Shown in pieces: positions 50,465 to 59,479 of a stretch of 64,000 nucleotides of DNA. The notes below the pieces were generated by a model that did no database searches, had not been told where the DNA came from, and saw only the letters and a program-made list of their open reading frames with translations. Location of the stretch: positions 4,375 through 68,374 of the forward strand of contig CAMLDI010000016.1 of NCBI GenBank assembly GCA_946478845.1, given 5' to 3'. The position numbers and the translations under genes are program-made. Origin of the DNA: an uncultured Paenibacillaceae bacterium (GTDB taxonomy: Bacteria; Bacillota; Bacilli; Aneurinibacillales; Aneurinibacillaceae). How positions within the stretch are numbered: the first letter of the stretch is position 1; each line of letters begins with the position of its first letter.

Positions 50465-51208
50465 ATGGCGAGTACGCAAAAAGTCCCACGCTTGCGTGTA
50501 GTAAAAAAGAAGAAAAGATTAAATCGCAGATTAATTTTTCTCCTGTTTTTATTTTTTATGTCATTGCTTCTGATTTTATTCATTCGTTCTTCTTTTGGAA
50601 ATATTTCTGTGTTAGTGAAAGGAAACCAATGGGTTTCAAATGAAGAAATTATTAAGAATATGGGGATCAAATCAGGTTCTCTTTTATTGTTTGTTGATGG
50701 GAAAGAAATGGAACAGCGCATTCGTTCTTCTTTCCCGCTGATTCAGAACGTCACCATTCAGAAGAAATATCCTGCCACATTAGAGGTAGCAATAAAAGAA
50801 AAAAATGTGGTGGCTTATTTGCAGAAGGATAGCAAATCTTATCCTGTATTTGAAAACGGAACATTATTATCCTCCCGTGCTTTAGTCGAACCAATAGTGG
50901 ACAAGCCACGTCTAAATTCATGGACAAATCTTAACCTGCTGCCAACGTTTATTAAGGAATTAAATCAACTTGAACCGGAAGTAAAATCCCTTATTTCAGA
51001 AATTGTATACAAGCAGGATGGAACACGTCCCTATTCTCTGGTTTTATACATGAAGGAAGGCTATGAAGTTCGTACAACAGTTACGGATTTTGCCAAAAAT
51101 ATGTACTGGTATCCTTCCTTTGTAAAAAGTTTAAAACAAGATGGAAATAATAGCGGCATTATTTATCTTTCAGAGGTGAAATACTTTGAACCTTATCAAA
51201 CCCAGTAA
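50465..51208 (+). CDS. divIB: Cell division protein DivIB/FtsQ
   Basis: Bitopic divisome protein: basic cytoplasmic N terminus (about 25 residues, KKKKRLNRR), a membrane helix (LIFLLFLFFMSLLLILFI), an extracytoplasmic POTRA domain (ISVLVKGNQWVSNEEIIKNMGIKSGSL) and beta domain. About 247 residues from ATG 50465; a GTG at 50456 is possible. It stabilises FtsL and DivIC at the septum. Position and domain order decide the assignment. It overlaps ylxW by 23 bases. Confidence 0.9.
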   Translation: MASTQKVPRLRVVKKKKRLNRRLIFLLFLFFMSLLLILFIRSSFGNISVLVKGNQWVSNEEIIKNMGIKSGSLLLFVDGKEMEQRIRSSFPLIQNVTIQKKYPATLEVAIKEKNVVAYLQKDSKSYPVFENGTLLSSRALVEPIVDKPRLNSWTNLNLLPTFIKELNQLEPEVKSLISEIVYKQDGTRPYSLVLYMKEGYEVRTTVTDFAKNMYWYPSFVKSLKQDGNNSGIIYLSEVKYFEPYQTQ

Positions 51209-51938
51209 AGCAGAAATGAAAAGAAAGTTTAAAGTTCGAAAAATTCACGTTTATTTAACTCTTGTCCTCCTCGTCCTGGGCTTTTTAATCTCTTATTCTG
51301 TACAGTTTACTTTTAATAATTTTGGAGACCTGGCTGCCATGCGTGATAGTGATTGGGAGCGAATGGTTAAAATGAATGAGCAAGTGCTTAATGAGCGGGA
51401 AAAAAATGCAGTATTGGAAGAACGTTTGCAAAAAGTGCGTGCCCAGGTTGATGCGAAAGAAAAAGAATTATCACAGAGCGATAATGTAGACAGTGGTGTT
51501 ATTAATGAACTGGATATGATGCGGATGCAAGCTGGTTTAATCCCCGTAACAGGACCTGGTGTGATCGTAAAATTAGATGATAGCAAAACCCTGCGCAATA
51601 ATTTTGATGGGATTGTCCACGACCGATATATCCGTGATGTGGTCAATGAGTTATGTGCTGCTGGTGCTGAGGGGATTTCCATCAACGATGAACGTCTCAT
51701 TAGCAGTTCAACGGTTCGCTGTGTTGGTCCTACAGTGACAGTTAATGATGTCAAGATTGCTGCTCCTTTTATTATTAAAGCGATAGGCAATGAGAATACC
51801 TTGTACTCAGCGTTGCTTATGCCAGGGGGCGTGGTCGAATTGCTACGGAAACAAGATATTAATATTACCGTAAGCAAGGAACAACAAGTTGATTTGCCTG
51901 GATTTATTAGCAATAAAAACTATACTGTACAGAAATAG
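51186..51938 (+). CDS. ylxW: UPF0749 (DUF881) family protein YlxW
   Basis: 250 residues: a basic N terminus, membrane helix (HVYLTLVLLVLGFLISYSVQF), coiled coil (about 55-100, NEREKNAVLEERLQKVRAQVD) and the DUF881 domain (PVTGPGVIVKLDD, GAEGISINDERLISSSTVRCVGPTV). Function unknown; it is always in the divIB-ftsA interval in Bacilli. TTG at 51186 with AGAGGTG ten bases upstream inside divIB is used. Confidence 0.85.
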   Translation: MNLIKPSKAEMKRKFKVRKIHVYLTLVLLVLGFLISYSVQFTFNNFGDLAAMRDSDWERMVKMNEQVLNEREKNAVLEERLQKVRAQVDAKEKELSQSDNVDSGVINELDMMRMQAGLIPVTGPGVIVKLDDSKTLRNNFDGIVHDRYIRDVVNELCAAGAEGISINDERLISSSTVRCVGPTVTVNDVKIAAPFIIKAIGNENTLYSALLMPGGVVELLRKQDINITVSKEQQVDLPGFISNKNYTVQK

Positions 51939-51962
51939 ATAACAAAAAAGAGGGGATGACAG

Positions 51963-52682
51963 ATGGGTAAAAATAGAAAAGTCCCATTAATTATTACAGT
52001 CATTAATCTAATTATTGGATTTATGTTCGCCATTCAATACCAATCCATGAAAACAACTTTCGCTGCAGGTCAGCAAGATTATTCAACCCTGCGGCAAAAC
52101 TTGCAAAAAGAAATGGAACGTCGTGATGGATTATTAAATGATATTAACAAATATGATGATCTTTTAAAAAGATATAATACCTCTGGTGGGGAAATTAGTT
52201 CTCAGCTGGTAGAAGAACAATTGCTGGAAGCAAAAAAAGCAGGTGGATTAACTGAAATGGCAGGTCCAGGAATCATTATTACGATTAATGATTCCGGCAG
52301 CGGACAAAATGAAGATAATCTCATTTATGATCAGGACTTACTCGATTTAACAAGCCTTCTTTTTGCCAATGGCGCACAGGCCATTTCCATTAATGACCAA
52401 CGTCTCATTGCTACTTCTTCAATTCGAAATATTGGAGAAATGCAAATCCAGGTGGATACCCATCCTATTATGATGCCCTTTGTCATTAAGGTGATTGGGA
52501 ATCCGCAAAATTTGGAAACTGCATTGAAGATTCCGGGGGGAGATGGGTATTCAATGGAGAATTGGTTTCAGTTTTTAAATAAATCATTTGTAATTGACAA
52601 AAAAGATACAGTAACAGTTCCAGCTCATAATGGAAATCATCGCATTCAATATATGAAACCAACTGTTCAAAAAGGAGCGTAA
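51963..52682 (+). CDS. ylxX: UPF0749 (DUF881) family protein YlxX
   Basis: A second DUF881 protein (239 residues) in tandem with ylxW: N-terminal membrane helix (PLIITVINLIIGFMFAIQY), coiled coil (40-75), and the domain MAGPGIIITINDSG and GAQAISINDQRLIATSSIRNIGEMQIQV. The shared ISINDxRLI and GPGxII motifs show the pair arose by duplication. They probably form a membrane-linked heteromer near the divisome, which is inference from location and structure. GAGGGGATGA lies before the ATG. Confidence 0.85.
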   Translation: MGKNRKVPLIITVINLIIGFMFAIQYQSMKTTFAAGQQDYSTLRQNLQKEMERRDGLLNDINKYDDLLKRYNTSGGEISSQLVEEQLLEAKKAGGLTEMAGPGIIITINDSGSGQNEDNLIYDQDLLDLTSLLFANGAQAISINDQRLIATSSIRNIGEMQIQVDTHPIMMPFVIKVIGNPQNLETALKIPGGDGYSMENWFQFLNKSFVIDKKDTVTVPAHNGNHRIQYMKPTVQKGA

Positions 52683-52690
52683 ATTAGTAT

Positions 52691-53059
52691 ATGTGGTTAC
52701 CCCTTTTAGGCCTTATAATAGGAGTTGTACTCGGACTTTTCTTTGAATTTCAGGTTCCAGATGAATACCGAAACTATCTTTCAATTGCAATCTTAGCGGC
52801 TCTCGATACAGTTTTTGGCGGTATCCGGGCTTATTTGCAAAACTTTTTTGACATAAAAGTATTTATGTCAGGTTTTTTCTTTAATACCCTGCTTGCTGCT
52901 GCCCTTGCTTTCTTAGGTGTGTATATGGGGGTAGACTTATATTTAGCTGCTATTTTTGCATTTGGTGTACGTTTGTTTAACAACCTGGCTGTTATTCGCC
53001 GAATCTTGATTGGCAAATGGTTTGGCGAGAAAGAGCAAAATGATCAATGGGATGAATGA
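52691..53059 (+). CDS. sbp: Small basic protein Sbp (DUF1290)
   Basis: 122 residues with four membrane helices: PLLGLIIGVVLGLFF, YLSIAILAALDTVFGGIRAYL, FNTLLAAALAFLGVYMGVDL and LAAIFAFGVRLFNNLAVIRR. The core AALDTVFGGIRAYLQ is the Sbp/DUF1290 signature. The function is unknown; it lies before ftsA in Bacilli and many Clostridia. Despite the historical name, the C terminus here is acidic (KEQNDQWDE). It starts eight bases after ylxX. Confidence 0.87.
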   Translation: MWLPLLGLIIGVVLGLFFEFQVPDEYRNYLSIAILAALDTVFGGIRAYLQNFFDIKVFMSGFFFNTLLAAALAFLGVYMGVDLYLAAIFAFGVRLFNNLAVIRRILIGKWFGEKEQNDQWDE

Positions 53060-53164
53060 TTTTTTTCTGTTTTAAGAAAAATTCTAATCCACAAAAAAAA
53101 GGGAATCCCATGATTGTGTGGAAATAAATACAGGGAGATTCTAAGCAAAAGGAGGTGCCATACA

Positions 53165-54427
53165 TTGAGCAACAGTGATTATATAATCAGCTTAGATATC
53201 GGTACATCCAAAGTGAAAGTCATAATTGGTGAAATCCATGGAGGTTCTATTAATATAGTAGGCGTAGGCCAGTCGGATTCACATGGCATTAAGAAAGGTT
53301 CGATTGTTGATATAGATGAAACTGTTCAATCAATTCGCGAGGCAGTAGAACGCGCTGAGGGAATGGTAGATATATCCATAGAAAATGTGATTGTTGGCAT
53401 TTCCGGTAACCATATTCAACTTCAGGCAAGTCGAGGCGTAGTAGCTGTTTCCAGTGAAAATAAGGAAATAGGTGATGAAGACATAGCAAGGGTCATGAAA
53501 GCAGCCCAGGTTATTGCGGTTCCACCTGAGAGGGAAATTATTGATGTGGTTCCTATGCAATATATTGTAGATGGGCTTGATGAAATCCATGATGCTCGTG
53601 GCATGGTAGGTGTACGTCTTGAAATGGAAGGAACGATTGTAACCGGATCGAAAACAGTGATACATAATTTGATCCGATGTGTAGAGCGGGCTGGGCTCCA
53701 GATTGTCGGCATGTACTTATTGCCATTGGCTACTGGAGAAATTGCTCTAACCCGTGATGAAAAGAATCTGGGTGTAGTACTTGTTGATATGGGAGCGGGG
53801 TCTACCACACTATCCGTTTTTGAAATGGGTGTCCTAACATCGTTTTCAGTTCTTCCCATTGGGGGAGAGTATATTATCAATGATATTGCCATTGGATTGC
53901 GAACCACGAAAGAATCGGCCAGGCAGATCTTGTTGAAATATGGATGTGCTTTAATGGAAGAAGCCAATAAGGATGTCCGATTTAAAGTAAAACGTATTGG
54001 AAGCGATGTGGAAAGAGATTATAATCAGGTAGAGTTATCTACTATTATTGAATCTCGCGTCGCTGAAATATTTAACTTCGTGGAAGATGAGTTAATTCGT
54101 TTAGGGTATGATACCCATATCCCAAATGGATTCGTATTAACCGGAGGTGTAGCTAATATTCCTGGTGTTCTGGAATTGGCCCGGGAGGAATGGCTGGCAC
54201 CTGTGAGAATAGCCATTCCCGATTATATTGGCGTTCGAGATCCTTCTTATACTCCTGGAGTTGGATTGATTAAGTATGCTTCTAAGTTTTTGCGCGAGCT
54301 TCCAAGACAGCAGGAACCTAAAGCCGTTCCAGCGAAAACCAATCGAAAGCCTGTTTCTCCCCAGGAGCAAAAGGAACAAGGCGGCATGATCGAAAAGGTG
54401 AAGAATTGGTTTAGCGAGTTTATTTAA
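53165..54427 (+). CDS. ftsA: Cell division protein FtsA
   Basis: Actin-like ATPase that tethers FtsZ to the membrane. 420 residues with the phosphate 1 motif SLDIGTSKVKVIIGE, the 1C domain, phosphate 2 VVLVDMGAGSTTLSVFE, adenosine motif GFVLTGGVANIPGVLELA and a C-terminal amphipathic membrane helix (IEKVKNWFSEFI). The TTG at 53165 follows AAAGGAGGTG by eight bases; an upstream ATG at 53114 has no such site. ftsZ starts 32 bases after the stop. Confidence 0.96.
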   Translation: MSNSDYIISLDIGTSKVKVIIGEIHGGSINIVGVGQSDSHGIKKGSIVDIDETVQSIREAVERAEGMVDISIENVIVGISGNHIQLQASRGVVAVSSENKEIGDEDIARVMKAAQVIAVPPEREIIDVVPMQYIVDGLDEIHDARGMVGVRLEMEGTIVTGSKTVIHNLIRCVERAGLQIVGMYLLPLATGEIALTRDEKNLGVVLVDMGAGSTTLSVFEMGVLTSFSVLPIGGEYIINDIAIGLRTTKESARQILLKYGCALMEEANKDVRFKVKRIGSDVERDYNQVELSTIIESRVAEIFNFVEDELIRLGYDTHIPNGFVLTGGVANIPGVLELAREEWLAPVRIAIPDYIGVRDPSYTPGVGLIKYASKFLRELPRQQEPKAVPAKTNRKPVSPQEQKEQGGMIEKVKNWFSEFI

Positions 54428-54459
54428 GCTGTCATGTTAAATGAGGGGGACTTTTATAT

Positions 54460-55608
54460 ATGTTGGAATTCGACTTAGAATATGATACATTAGCTCAGAT
54501 TAAAGTCATTGGTGTAGGCGGGGGCGGCAGCAACGCTGTGAACCGCATGATTGACAGCGGAATTCAAGGTGTTGAATTCATCGCTGTTAATACCGATTAT
54601 CAAGCCCTTAATCTGTCTAAAGCGCAGCATAAATTGCAAATCGGGGGAAAGTTAACCCGTGGTTTAGGTGCTGGGGCCAATCCTGAAGTTGGGAAAAAGG
54701 CTGCAGAAGAAAGCCGGGAACAAATTGAAAATGCCCTTCGTGGAGCGGATATGGTATTTGTAACTGCTGGTATGGGTGGCGGAACGGGAACCGGGGCAGC
54801 TCCTGTCATTGCTGAAATTGCTAAGGAAATTGGCGCTTTAACCGTTGGGGTTGTCACCCGTCCTTTTACCTTTGAAGGCCGCAAGCGCTCCCAGCAGGCT
54901 TATAACGGAATTAATGCACTGAAAGAAAAAGTGGATACACTGATTGTCATCCCTAATGATCGCCTTCTTGAAATCGTGGATAAAAACACCCCAATGCTTG
55001 AGGCGTTCCGGGAAGCGGATAATGTATTGCGTCAGGGGGTTCAAGGGATCTCTGACCTTATTGCTGTTCCTGGTTTAATTAACCTTGACTTTGCCGATGT
55101 GAAAACCATTATGACGGAACGCGGTTCTGCATTAATGGGCATTGGGATTGCCACAGGAGAAAACCGGGCAACAGAGGCTGCGAAAAAAGCCATTTGCAGC
55201 CCCTTATTGGAAACTTCTATTGATGGAGCCCGTGGTGTTCTTATGAATATTACTGGGGGAACCAATCTTAGCCTTTATGAAGTGAATGAAGCGGCTGATA
55301 TTGTGGCTTCTGCATCTGATGAAGAAGTGAATATGATTTTCGGTGCTGTGATTAATGATAATCTTAAGGATGAAATTGTTGTTACGGTCATTGCAACGGG
55401 TTTTGAAGAAAGCCAACAAGAACAACCTAACCCTCGCAGCAGTAAACCGATTCAACAACAACAAGCTGCAATGAAGCAAGCTCGCCAGCAAGCAGCAGCA
55501 ACCCAACAACCCATTCAGGAAGAAAGAGATCCTCGTTCCGTTCCTTTTACAGGAGATAGTTTAGATATTCCTACTTTCTTGAGACATCGTCGCCGTAAAG
55601 ATAAATAA
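54460..55608 (+). CDS. ftsZ: Cell division protein FtsZ
   Basis: Tubulin-like GTPase forming the Z ring. 382 residues: [14 protein letters not shown], the tubulin signature [15 protein letters not shown] (about 105-119), the T7 loop [11 protein letters not shown], a variable Gln-rich linker (about 318-360) and the conserved C-terminal tail [12 protein letters not shown], which binds FtsA and SepF. The short linker is normal for Bacilli. GAGGGGG precedes the ATG. A strong terminator follows, so the dcw operon ends here. Confidence 0.98.
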   Translation: MLEFDLEYDTLAQIKVIGVGGGGSNAVNRMIDSGIQGVEFIAVNTDYQALNLSKAQHKLQIGGKLTRGLGAGANPEVGKKAAEESREQIENALRGADMVFVTAGMGGGTGTGAAPVIAEIAKEIGALTVGVVTRPFTFEGRKRSQQAYNGINALKEKVDTLIVIPNDRLLEIVDKNTPMLEAFREADNVLRQGVQGISDLIAVPGLINLDFADVKTIMTERGSALMGIGIATGENRATEAAKKAICSPLLETSIDGARGVLMNITGGTNLSLYEVNEAADIVASASDEEVNMIFGAVINDNLKDEIVVTVIATGFEESQQEQPNPRSSKPIQQQQAAMKQARQQAAATQQPIQEERDPRSVPFTGDSLDIPTFLRHRRRKDK

Positions 55609-55624
55609 TATTGTGTTAGATAGG

Positions 55625-55655
55625 AAGACCCCGGGCAGGTATAGCCCGGGGTCTT
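55625..55655. terminator. Strong terminator after ftsZ
   Basis: Perfect 12-bp GC-rich stem AAGACCCCGGGC (55625-55636) with GCCCGGGGTCTT (55644-55655), loop of seven, then TTTTTT seven bases on. It separates ftsZ from the head-on CoA-transferase operon. Confidence 0.85.
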
Positions 55656-55691
55656 TAGCGTTTTTTAAAGGTAAAATTTTCAAATTGATCA

Positions 55692-56450
55692 TTATGCAAG
55701 AACGATTTTGTCCCGATCCAGGGTATGAAGGACACGAAGTTCTTCCTCTGTGGGTTCAGGGATATAAGTCCAATTTGGATCGATATCAAGTTCAAAGCCA
55801 CTGGCCTCTTGAATTTGATCTAATGTGATCCCTTCAAAAGCGTGGAGCAAAGTCATGCGACGGGTCTCTTCTGGGAAACCATACACACCCAATTGGGTAA
55901 CAACACGGTATGGACCGGTACCTTTTGGCAAACCGGCGGCTTCCCGTTGTTCAGGACCCTGGAAATAGCCAGGGCTTGTTAAAAAGCCAAGTTTTGGCGT
56001 GAATTTTCGTTTGTCTTGCCCCATGAGAATAATGGTTCGCCAGCATAGAGAAGCGATATCTGAACCACCACCGGATCCAGGCAAGCGAACTTTTGGTTTC
56101 TCCCAATCCCCGATGACTGTTGTATTGAGATTGCCGTAAGGGTCAATTTCTGCTCCCCCAAGGAAACCGTATTCGATGAAACCGGCTTGGGCCAAACTCA
56201 TCACATAGTCCATGGAACCAACAATGGTACCATTTTGATAGGTTAAAGATTCACTAACTTGAATAGGAAGTCGGCCATTGGGATTTCCGCCTACGCCGCC
56301 CCCTTCATAAATCATTAAAAGGCCAGGTGCATGAGTTTTTAAAGCAAGTACAGAGGCAAGTAATGGCATGCCCGTTCCTACATAAACCCCTTTATTGTCC
56401 TCTAGTAATCTGGCAGAGGTCACAATCATTCGTTCAATATCTGTCGCCAT
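55692..56450 (-). CDS. CoA-transferase family I, beta subunit (glutaconate/IpdB-like)
   Basis: 252 residues, beta subunit of a family I CoA-transferase. MIYEGGGVGGNPNG includes a Glu where GctB-type enzymes hold the covalent Glu, FIEYGFLGGAEIDPYGNLN and LPGSGGGSDIASLCWRTIILM. It is paired with the alpha gene upstream on the same strand (4-base gap; its ribosome site AAGGAGG lies inside the end of alpha). The substrate is unknown: 3-oxoacid, glutaconate or an IpdAB-type ring-opening hydrolase of the same fold. The operon is read opposite to its neighbours and is not part of this locus in B. subtilis. Confidence 0.85.
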   Translation of the reverse strand: MATDIERMIVTSARLLEDNKGVYVGTGMPLLASVLALKTHAPGLLMIYEGGGVGGNPNGRLPIQVSESLTYQNGTIVGSMDYVMSLAQAGFIEYGFLGGAEIDPYGNLNTTVIGDWEKPKVRLPGSGGGSDIASLCWRTIILMGQDKRKFTPKLGFLTSPGYFQGPEQREAAGLPKGTGPYRVVTQLGVYGFPEETRRMTLLHAFEGITLDQIQEASGFELDIDPNWTYIPEPTEEELRVLHTLDRDKIVLA

Positions 56451-56454
56451 CTTC

Positions 56455-57474
56455 TTACCTCCTTTTTGCTACTGCAGGGAAATCACTTACCCCGCTCTCA
56501 ATATGTTCCAATTCCCGCAAACGTTTTAAACCGCCTACTTTATCTAAAAATTCATAATGATCTTTGGTGCTGTAAATGTATTTTTCAATATATTGTCTGA
56601 CCCCTTCATCCGTTAAGGAAGCATCTAGCCATTCTTGCCAATGCTCTTCATCAAAAGAGTAGAGGGAAGGCACTTGGTTCGGGAAAGAACCAAAGGGGGC
56701 TTCAACTACAGCATCTACCACAAAGTAAGGGATTTTTGTTAAATCAGGGCGATCACTAATCACGTGATCGGGCACAATTTTTTCCGCTGTTACAATGACA
56801 TGTTTCGCCGCATGGGCCAATTCGATATCTTCCGCAATGTTTCCATCGATTTGGCAATTGCCATAACGGTCGGCCCGGTGCACATGAAGAAGGGCTACAT
56901 CTGGGAAGCATGCTGGCAATAATTCAATAGGCCGGCCTGTAAAAGGATCGGTGATGGTTTTGGATCCGCTATAATGTAACGTATCGGTGCCCAGTGCAGA
57001 ACGGGTGGGATAAAAAGGCAGCCCTTTCATGGCTGCGGTAAACCGCCATTGGAATCCCGCATTGGATATTTCGGAAACTACTTTTAATTTTCCCCTTTCT
57101 ACAGCAGAGCGGGAAGGACGGGATAAACCACGAATTTCATCTGCGAAACCATAGGAAACTTCGGCCTGAGTCACCAACCCGGCGGCTGTAAGAAACTGCC
57201 AATCATGTTGAGAGCCTTTCGTTCCTACAGTTAGGTTGCCAATTCCTTGCCGGACAATTTCATAGACAGCAGCCATGGGATTACGGACCGAACCCATGCC
57301 ACCGAAAACAATATAATCGCCATCCTTTACACCTTCCTGGATGGCTTGTTTTAAAGAAATACGCTTATCCCGGTGTTCCATTGATTTTTTTTTGCGACGT
57401 AATTCCCGAATTTCATCGGGATTTGCCCAACCATATAAGAAAGACTTTTGTTGGTCTTGAATAGCTTGACTCAT
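56455..57474 (-). CDS. CoA-transferase family I, alpha subunit
   Basis: 339 residues, alpha subunit: DGDYIVFGGMGSVRNPMAAVYEIVRQGIGNLTVGTKGSQHDWQFLTAAGLVTQAEVSY is the family I N-terminal fold, then LPACFPDVALLHVHRADRYGNCQIDG. The N-terminal 30 residues (LYGWANPDEIRELRRKK) are an extra helix not found in succinyl-CoA transferases. ATG 57474 lies six bases after AAAGGAGG on the minus strand; the ATG at 57480 is too close. It is transcribed from its own promoter (57535-57563). Confidence 0.85.
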   Translation of the reverse strand: MSQAIQDQQKSFLYGWANPDEIRELRRKKKSMEHRDKRISLKQAIQEGVKDGDYIVFGGMGSVRNPMAAVYEIVRQGIGNLTVGTKGSQHDWQFLTAAGLVTQAEVSYGFADEIRGLSRPSRSAVERGKLKVVSEISNAGFQWRFTAAMKGLPFYPTRSALGTDTLHYSGSKTITDPFTGRPIELLPACFPDVALLHVHRADRYGNCQIDGNIAEDIELAHAAKHVIVTAEKIVPDHVISDRPDLTKIPYFVVDAVVEAPFGSFPNQVPSLYSFDEEHWQEWLDASLTDEGVRQYIEKYIYSTKDHYEFLDKVGGLKRLRELEHIESGVSDFPAVAKRR

Positions 57475-57534
57475 AAACATCCTCCTTTGCTGTAATTTCT
57501 TTTGGCTAAGTTTTTATGAATCACTCGTTAATAG

Positions 57535-57563
57535 ATTATAAACCTATAATACATAGTTGACAA
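57535..57563 (-). promoter_or_regulatory. Promoter of the CoA-transferase operon with a Spo0A-box-like -35
   Basis: On the minus strand TTGTCA (57563-57558), 17 bases, TATAAT (57540-57535). The -35 is part of TTGTCAA, a 0A-box core (TGTCRAA). Spo0A typically represses promoters whose -35 it covers, so repression at sporulation is possible but not shown. Confidence 0.6.
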
Positions 57564-57600
57564 CTAAGATTTATATGTAATGAAATTAGTTTCATTAATA

Positions 57601-57674
57601 TGTCTAAGATTGTCTTAAATAAGCAAGCATAATTTGTCTGAATTTTTCATACGATTTAAGGACAATAGTATACT
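57601..57674 (+). promoter_or_regulatory. Candidate Spo0A-controlled spoIIG promoter
   Basis: TGTCTAA (57601), TGTCTTA (57611) and TGTCTGAA (57635) are near-matches to the 0A box, the first two ten bases apart. A TATACT at 57669-57674 could be the -10, with no good -35 at 17 bases. In B. subtilis spoIIG is activated by Spo0A at a promoter with an unusual spacing; a similar design is inferred. Confidence 0.42.
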
Positions 57675-57727
57675 TTTCTATGTGATAATGAATTAAAAGC
57701 AGACTGTAAAGGAGGGAGATCAATGAG

Positions 57728-58639
57728 GTGAAGGTTTATGCGGACCTTGTAATCATAACCAATTTTATTTTTGATCTGCTTTTACTTCTCTTAACTGCAA
57801 GAATTAGAAAAATACAGGTCAAAAAAATTCGTTTCATATTGGCTTCCTTACTTGGCGCTTTTTATTCTATTTTTTTATTGTTTCCGGAACTTTCCCTGGG
57901 ATACACCCTGCTTTCGAAGCTCTTATTCTCTGGATTCATGATTTGGATTGCTTTTGGCAAAATGGGAATGTGGGCCTTTATCCAAAGTTTTTTAACATTT
58001 TATGGGGTTTCCATTTTCATGGGAGGAGGAATATTTGCTCTTGAATACCTTAGCCAACAATCGGTGAGTGTATCAGGGGGGATTGCCTTTTCCTATGGAA
58101 AACCAAGTTTTTTATTTATTTCTGTTAGTTTTTTTATTTTGTGGTGGTTTGCTGAGAAAGCATACAAATCTTTAAAAGTCACACGGCAAAAAGAAACACA
58201 TTATGTGAAAACTCACATAGAAATTCATGGTACAGTTTTGTCCTGTACAGGCTTTATTGACACAGGAAATCAACTATATGATGCTCTATCCCGTACACCT
58301 GTTACCATTACAGAATTATCCCTGTGGAAGGATCACCTTCCCCCTTCACTTTATGAATGGATCTCCACGAATGATACCCTTACGACACCTCCTTCTGATG
58401 TGCCTGCTGAATGGGTGGGGAGAATACGCCTCATCCCTTATCGAACCGTCTCCAGTCAAAGTAGTTTTTTAGTGGCATTGCGGCCTGACAAAGTGATTTT
58501 TGCGAAAGATGGAATTGAATATTGTCCGGAAAAAATGTTAATTGGTTTACGGGACGGGAGTCTTGCCTCTGACGGCAGCTATCAAGCAATAGTACATTCA
58601 TGTGTGCTACAGGGCTATAGTAATGAAATAGCCTCCTAA
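57728..58639 (+). CDS. spoIIGA: Sigma-E processing peptidase SpoIIGA
   Basis: Membrane aspartic protease that cleaves the pro-sequence of sigma-E after a signal from the forespore (SpoIIR). 303 residues: five membrane helices in the first half (about 5-150) and a cytoplasmic domain with the pepsin-like FIDTGNQLYD and the conserved segment TRTPVTI-like SRTPVTITEL. A GTG start at 57728 is used, after AAGGAGGGAG. It lies immediately before sigE and is followed there after 24 bases, the standard spoIIG operon. Confidence 0.94.
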   Translation: MKVYADLVIITNFIFDLLLLLLTARIRKIQVKKIRFILASLLGAFYSIFLLFPELSLGYTLLSKLLFSGFMIWIAFGKMGMWAFIQSFLTFYGVSIFMGGGIFALEYLSQQSVSVSGGIAFSYGKPSFLFISVSFFILWWFAEKAYKSLKVTRQKETHYVKTHIEIHGTVLSCTGFIDTGNQLYDALSRTPVTITELSLWKDHLPPSLYEWISTNDTLTTPPSDVPAEWVGRIRLIPYRTVSSQSSFLVALRPDKVIFAKDGIEYCPEKMLIGLRDGSLASDGSYQAIVHSCVLQGYSNEIAS

Positions 58640-58663
58640 AATTATGTTAAAGGGGGAGAGATT

Positions 58664-59386
58664 GTGATTGCAAAATGGCGTTTAATTCTTACATTATGGT
58701 TTTACCGTGTCCTTTATTTGTTAGGTGTGAAAGGTGAAGAAGTTCATTATATTGGTGGAAGTGAGGCTCTTCCCCCGCCTTTAAATAGGGAAGAGGAAGA
58801 ATATTTATTAAGCAAGCTCCATACAGGAGATTCGGCGGTTCGCGCCATGTTAATTGAACGGAATTTGCGCCTGGTGGTGTACATCGCCCGAAAATTTGAA
58901 AACACTGGAATTAATATTGAAGATCTTGTCAGCATAGGAACCATTGGATTAATTAAAGCAGTGAATACCTTTGATCCTGAGAAAAAAATCAAACTGGCCA
59001 CCTATGCTTCCCGCTGTATTGAAAACGAAATTCTCATGTTTCTCCGCAGAAACAGTAAAATAAAATCTGAAGTTTCCTTTGATGAGCCATTAAACATTGA
59101 TTGGGATGGCAATGAATTATTGCTTTCTGATGTGCTAGGGACGGAAAATGATATTATCTATCGGGATCTAGAAGAGCAGGTAGATAAAAAATTATTGTAC
59201 AATGCCCTTGATAAGCTATCAGATAGAGAACGGGTGATTATGGAACTCCGCTTTGGTTTGAGTGGAGAAGAGGAGAAAACCCAGAAAGATGTTGCAGATA
59301 TGCTGGGGATTTCCCAGTCTTATATCTCCCGATTAGAAAAGCGGATCATCAAGCGGCTGCAAAAAGAGTTCCATAAAATGATTTAA
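58664..59386 (+). CDS. sigE: Mother-cell sigma factor pro-sigma-E
   Basis: First mother-cell-specific sigma factor, made as an inactive precursor. 240 residues: an amphipathic pro-sequence (about 28 residues, [16 protein letters not shown]) and the cleavage region [15 protein letters not shown], where SpoIIGA cuts in B. subtilis between the two residues before IGG. Sigma regions 2 ([40 protein letters not shown]), 3 and 4 ([23 protein letters not shown]) follow. GTG start after GGGGGAG. Confidence 0.97.
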   Translation: MIAKWRLILTLWFYRVLYLLGVKGEEVHYIGGSEALPPPLNREEEEYLLSKLHTGDSAVRAMLIERNLRLVVYIARKFENTGINIEDLVSIGTIGLIKAVNTFDPEKKIKLATYASRCIENEILMFLRRNSKIKSEVSFDEPLNIDWDGNELLLSDVLGTENDIIYRDLEEQVDKKLLYNALDKLSDRERVIMELRFGLSGEEEKTQKDVADMLGISQSYISRLEKRIIKRLQKEFHKMI

Positions 59387-59413
59387 GGATTGTCCCTCAT
59401 CGATTTTTCCTTC

Positions 59414-59443
59414 TGCATAATTTTTCCCCTGACGGAGATACTT
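59414..59443 (+). promoter_or_regulatory. Forespore-type promoter candidate before sigG
   Basis: TGCATA (59414-59419) fits the sigma-G -35 TGMATR; after 17 bases GATACTT (59437-59443) fits the -10 CATNNTA at five of seven positions. B. subtilis sigG is transcribed by sigma-F and sigma-G from this gap, so the place is right. Confidence 0.45.
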
Positions 59444-59479
59444 AACAGTAACACGCTTGCTCCATCAGGAGGGAAACAG

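Noticed and set aside
51293..51913. 206-codon open frame on the minus strand inside ylxW
   Set aside because: It lies wholly opposite a well-supported gene, has no ribosome site and its translation is Ser/Thr/Ile-rich as expected of an antisense frame.
53422..53967. 181-codon minus-strand frame inside ftsA
   Set aside because: Antisense to a confident gene with normal codon use; no start signal.
55613..55828. 71-codon plus-strand frame after ftsZ
   Set aside because: Begins within the ftsZ terminator and overlaps the CoA-transferase beta gene; no ribosome site.
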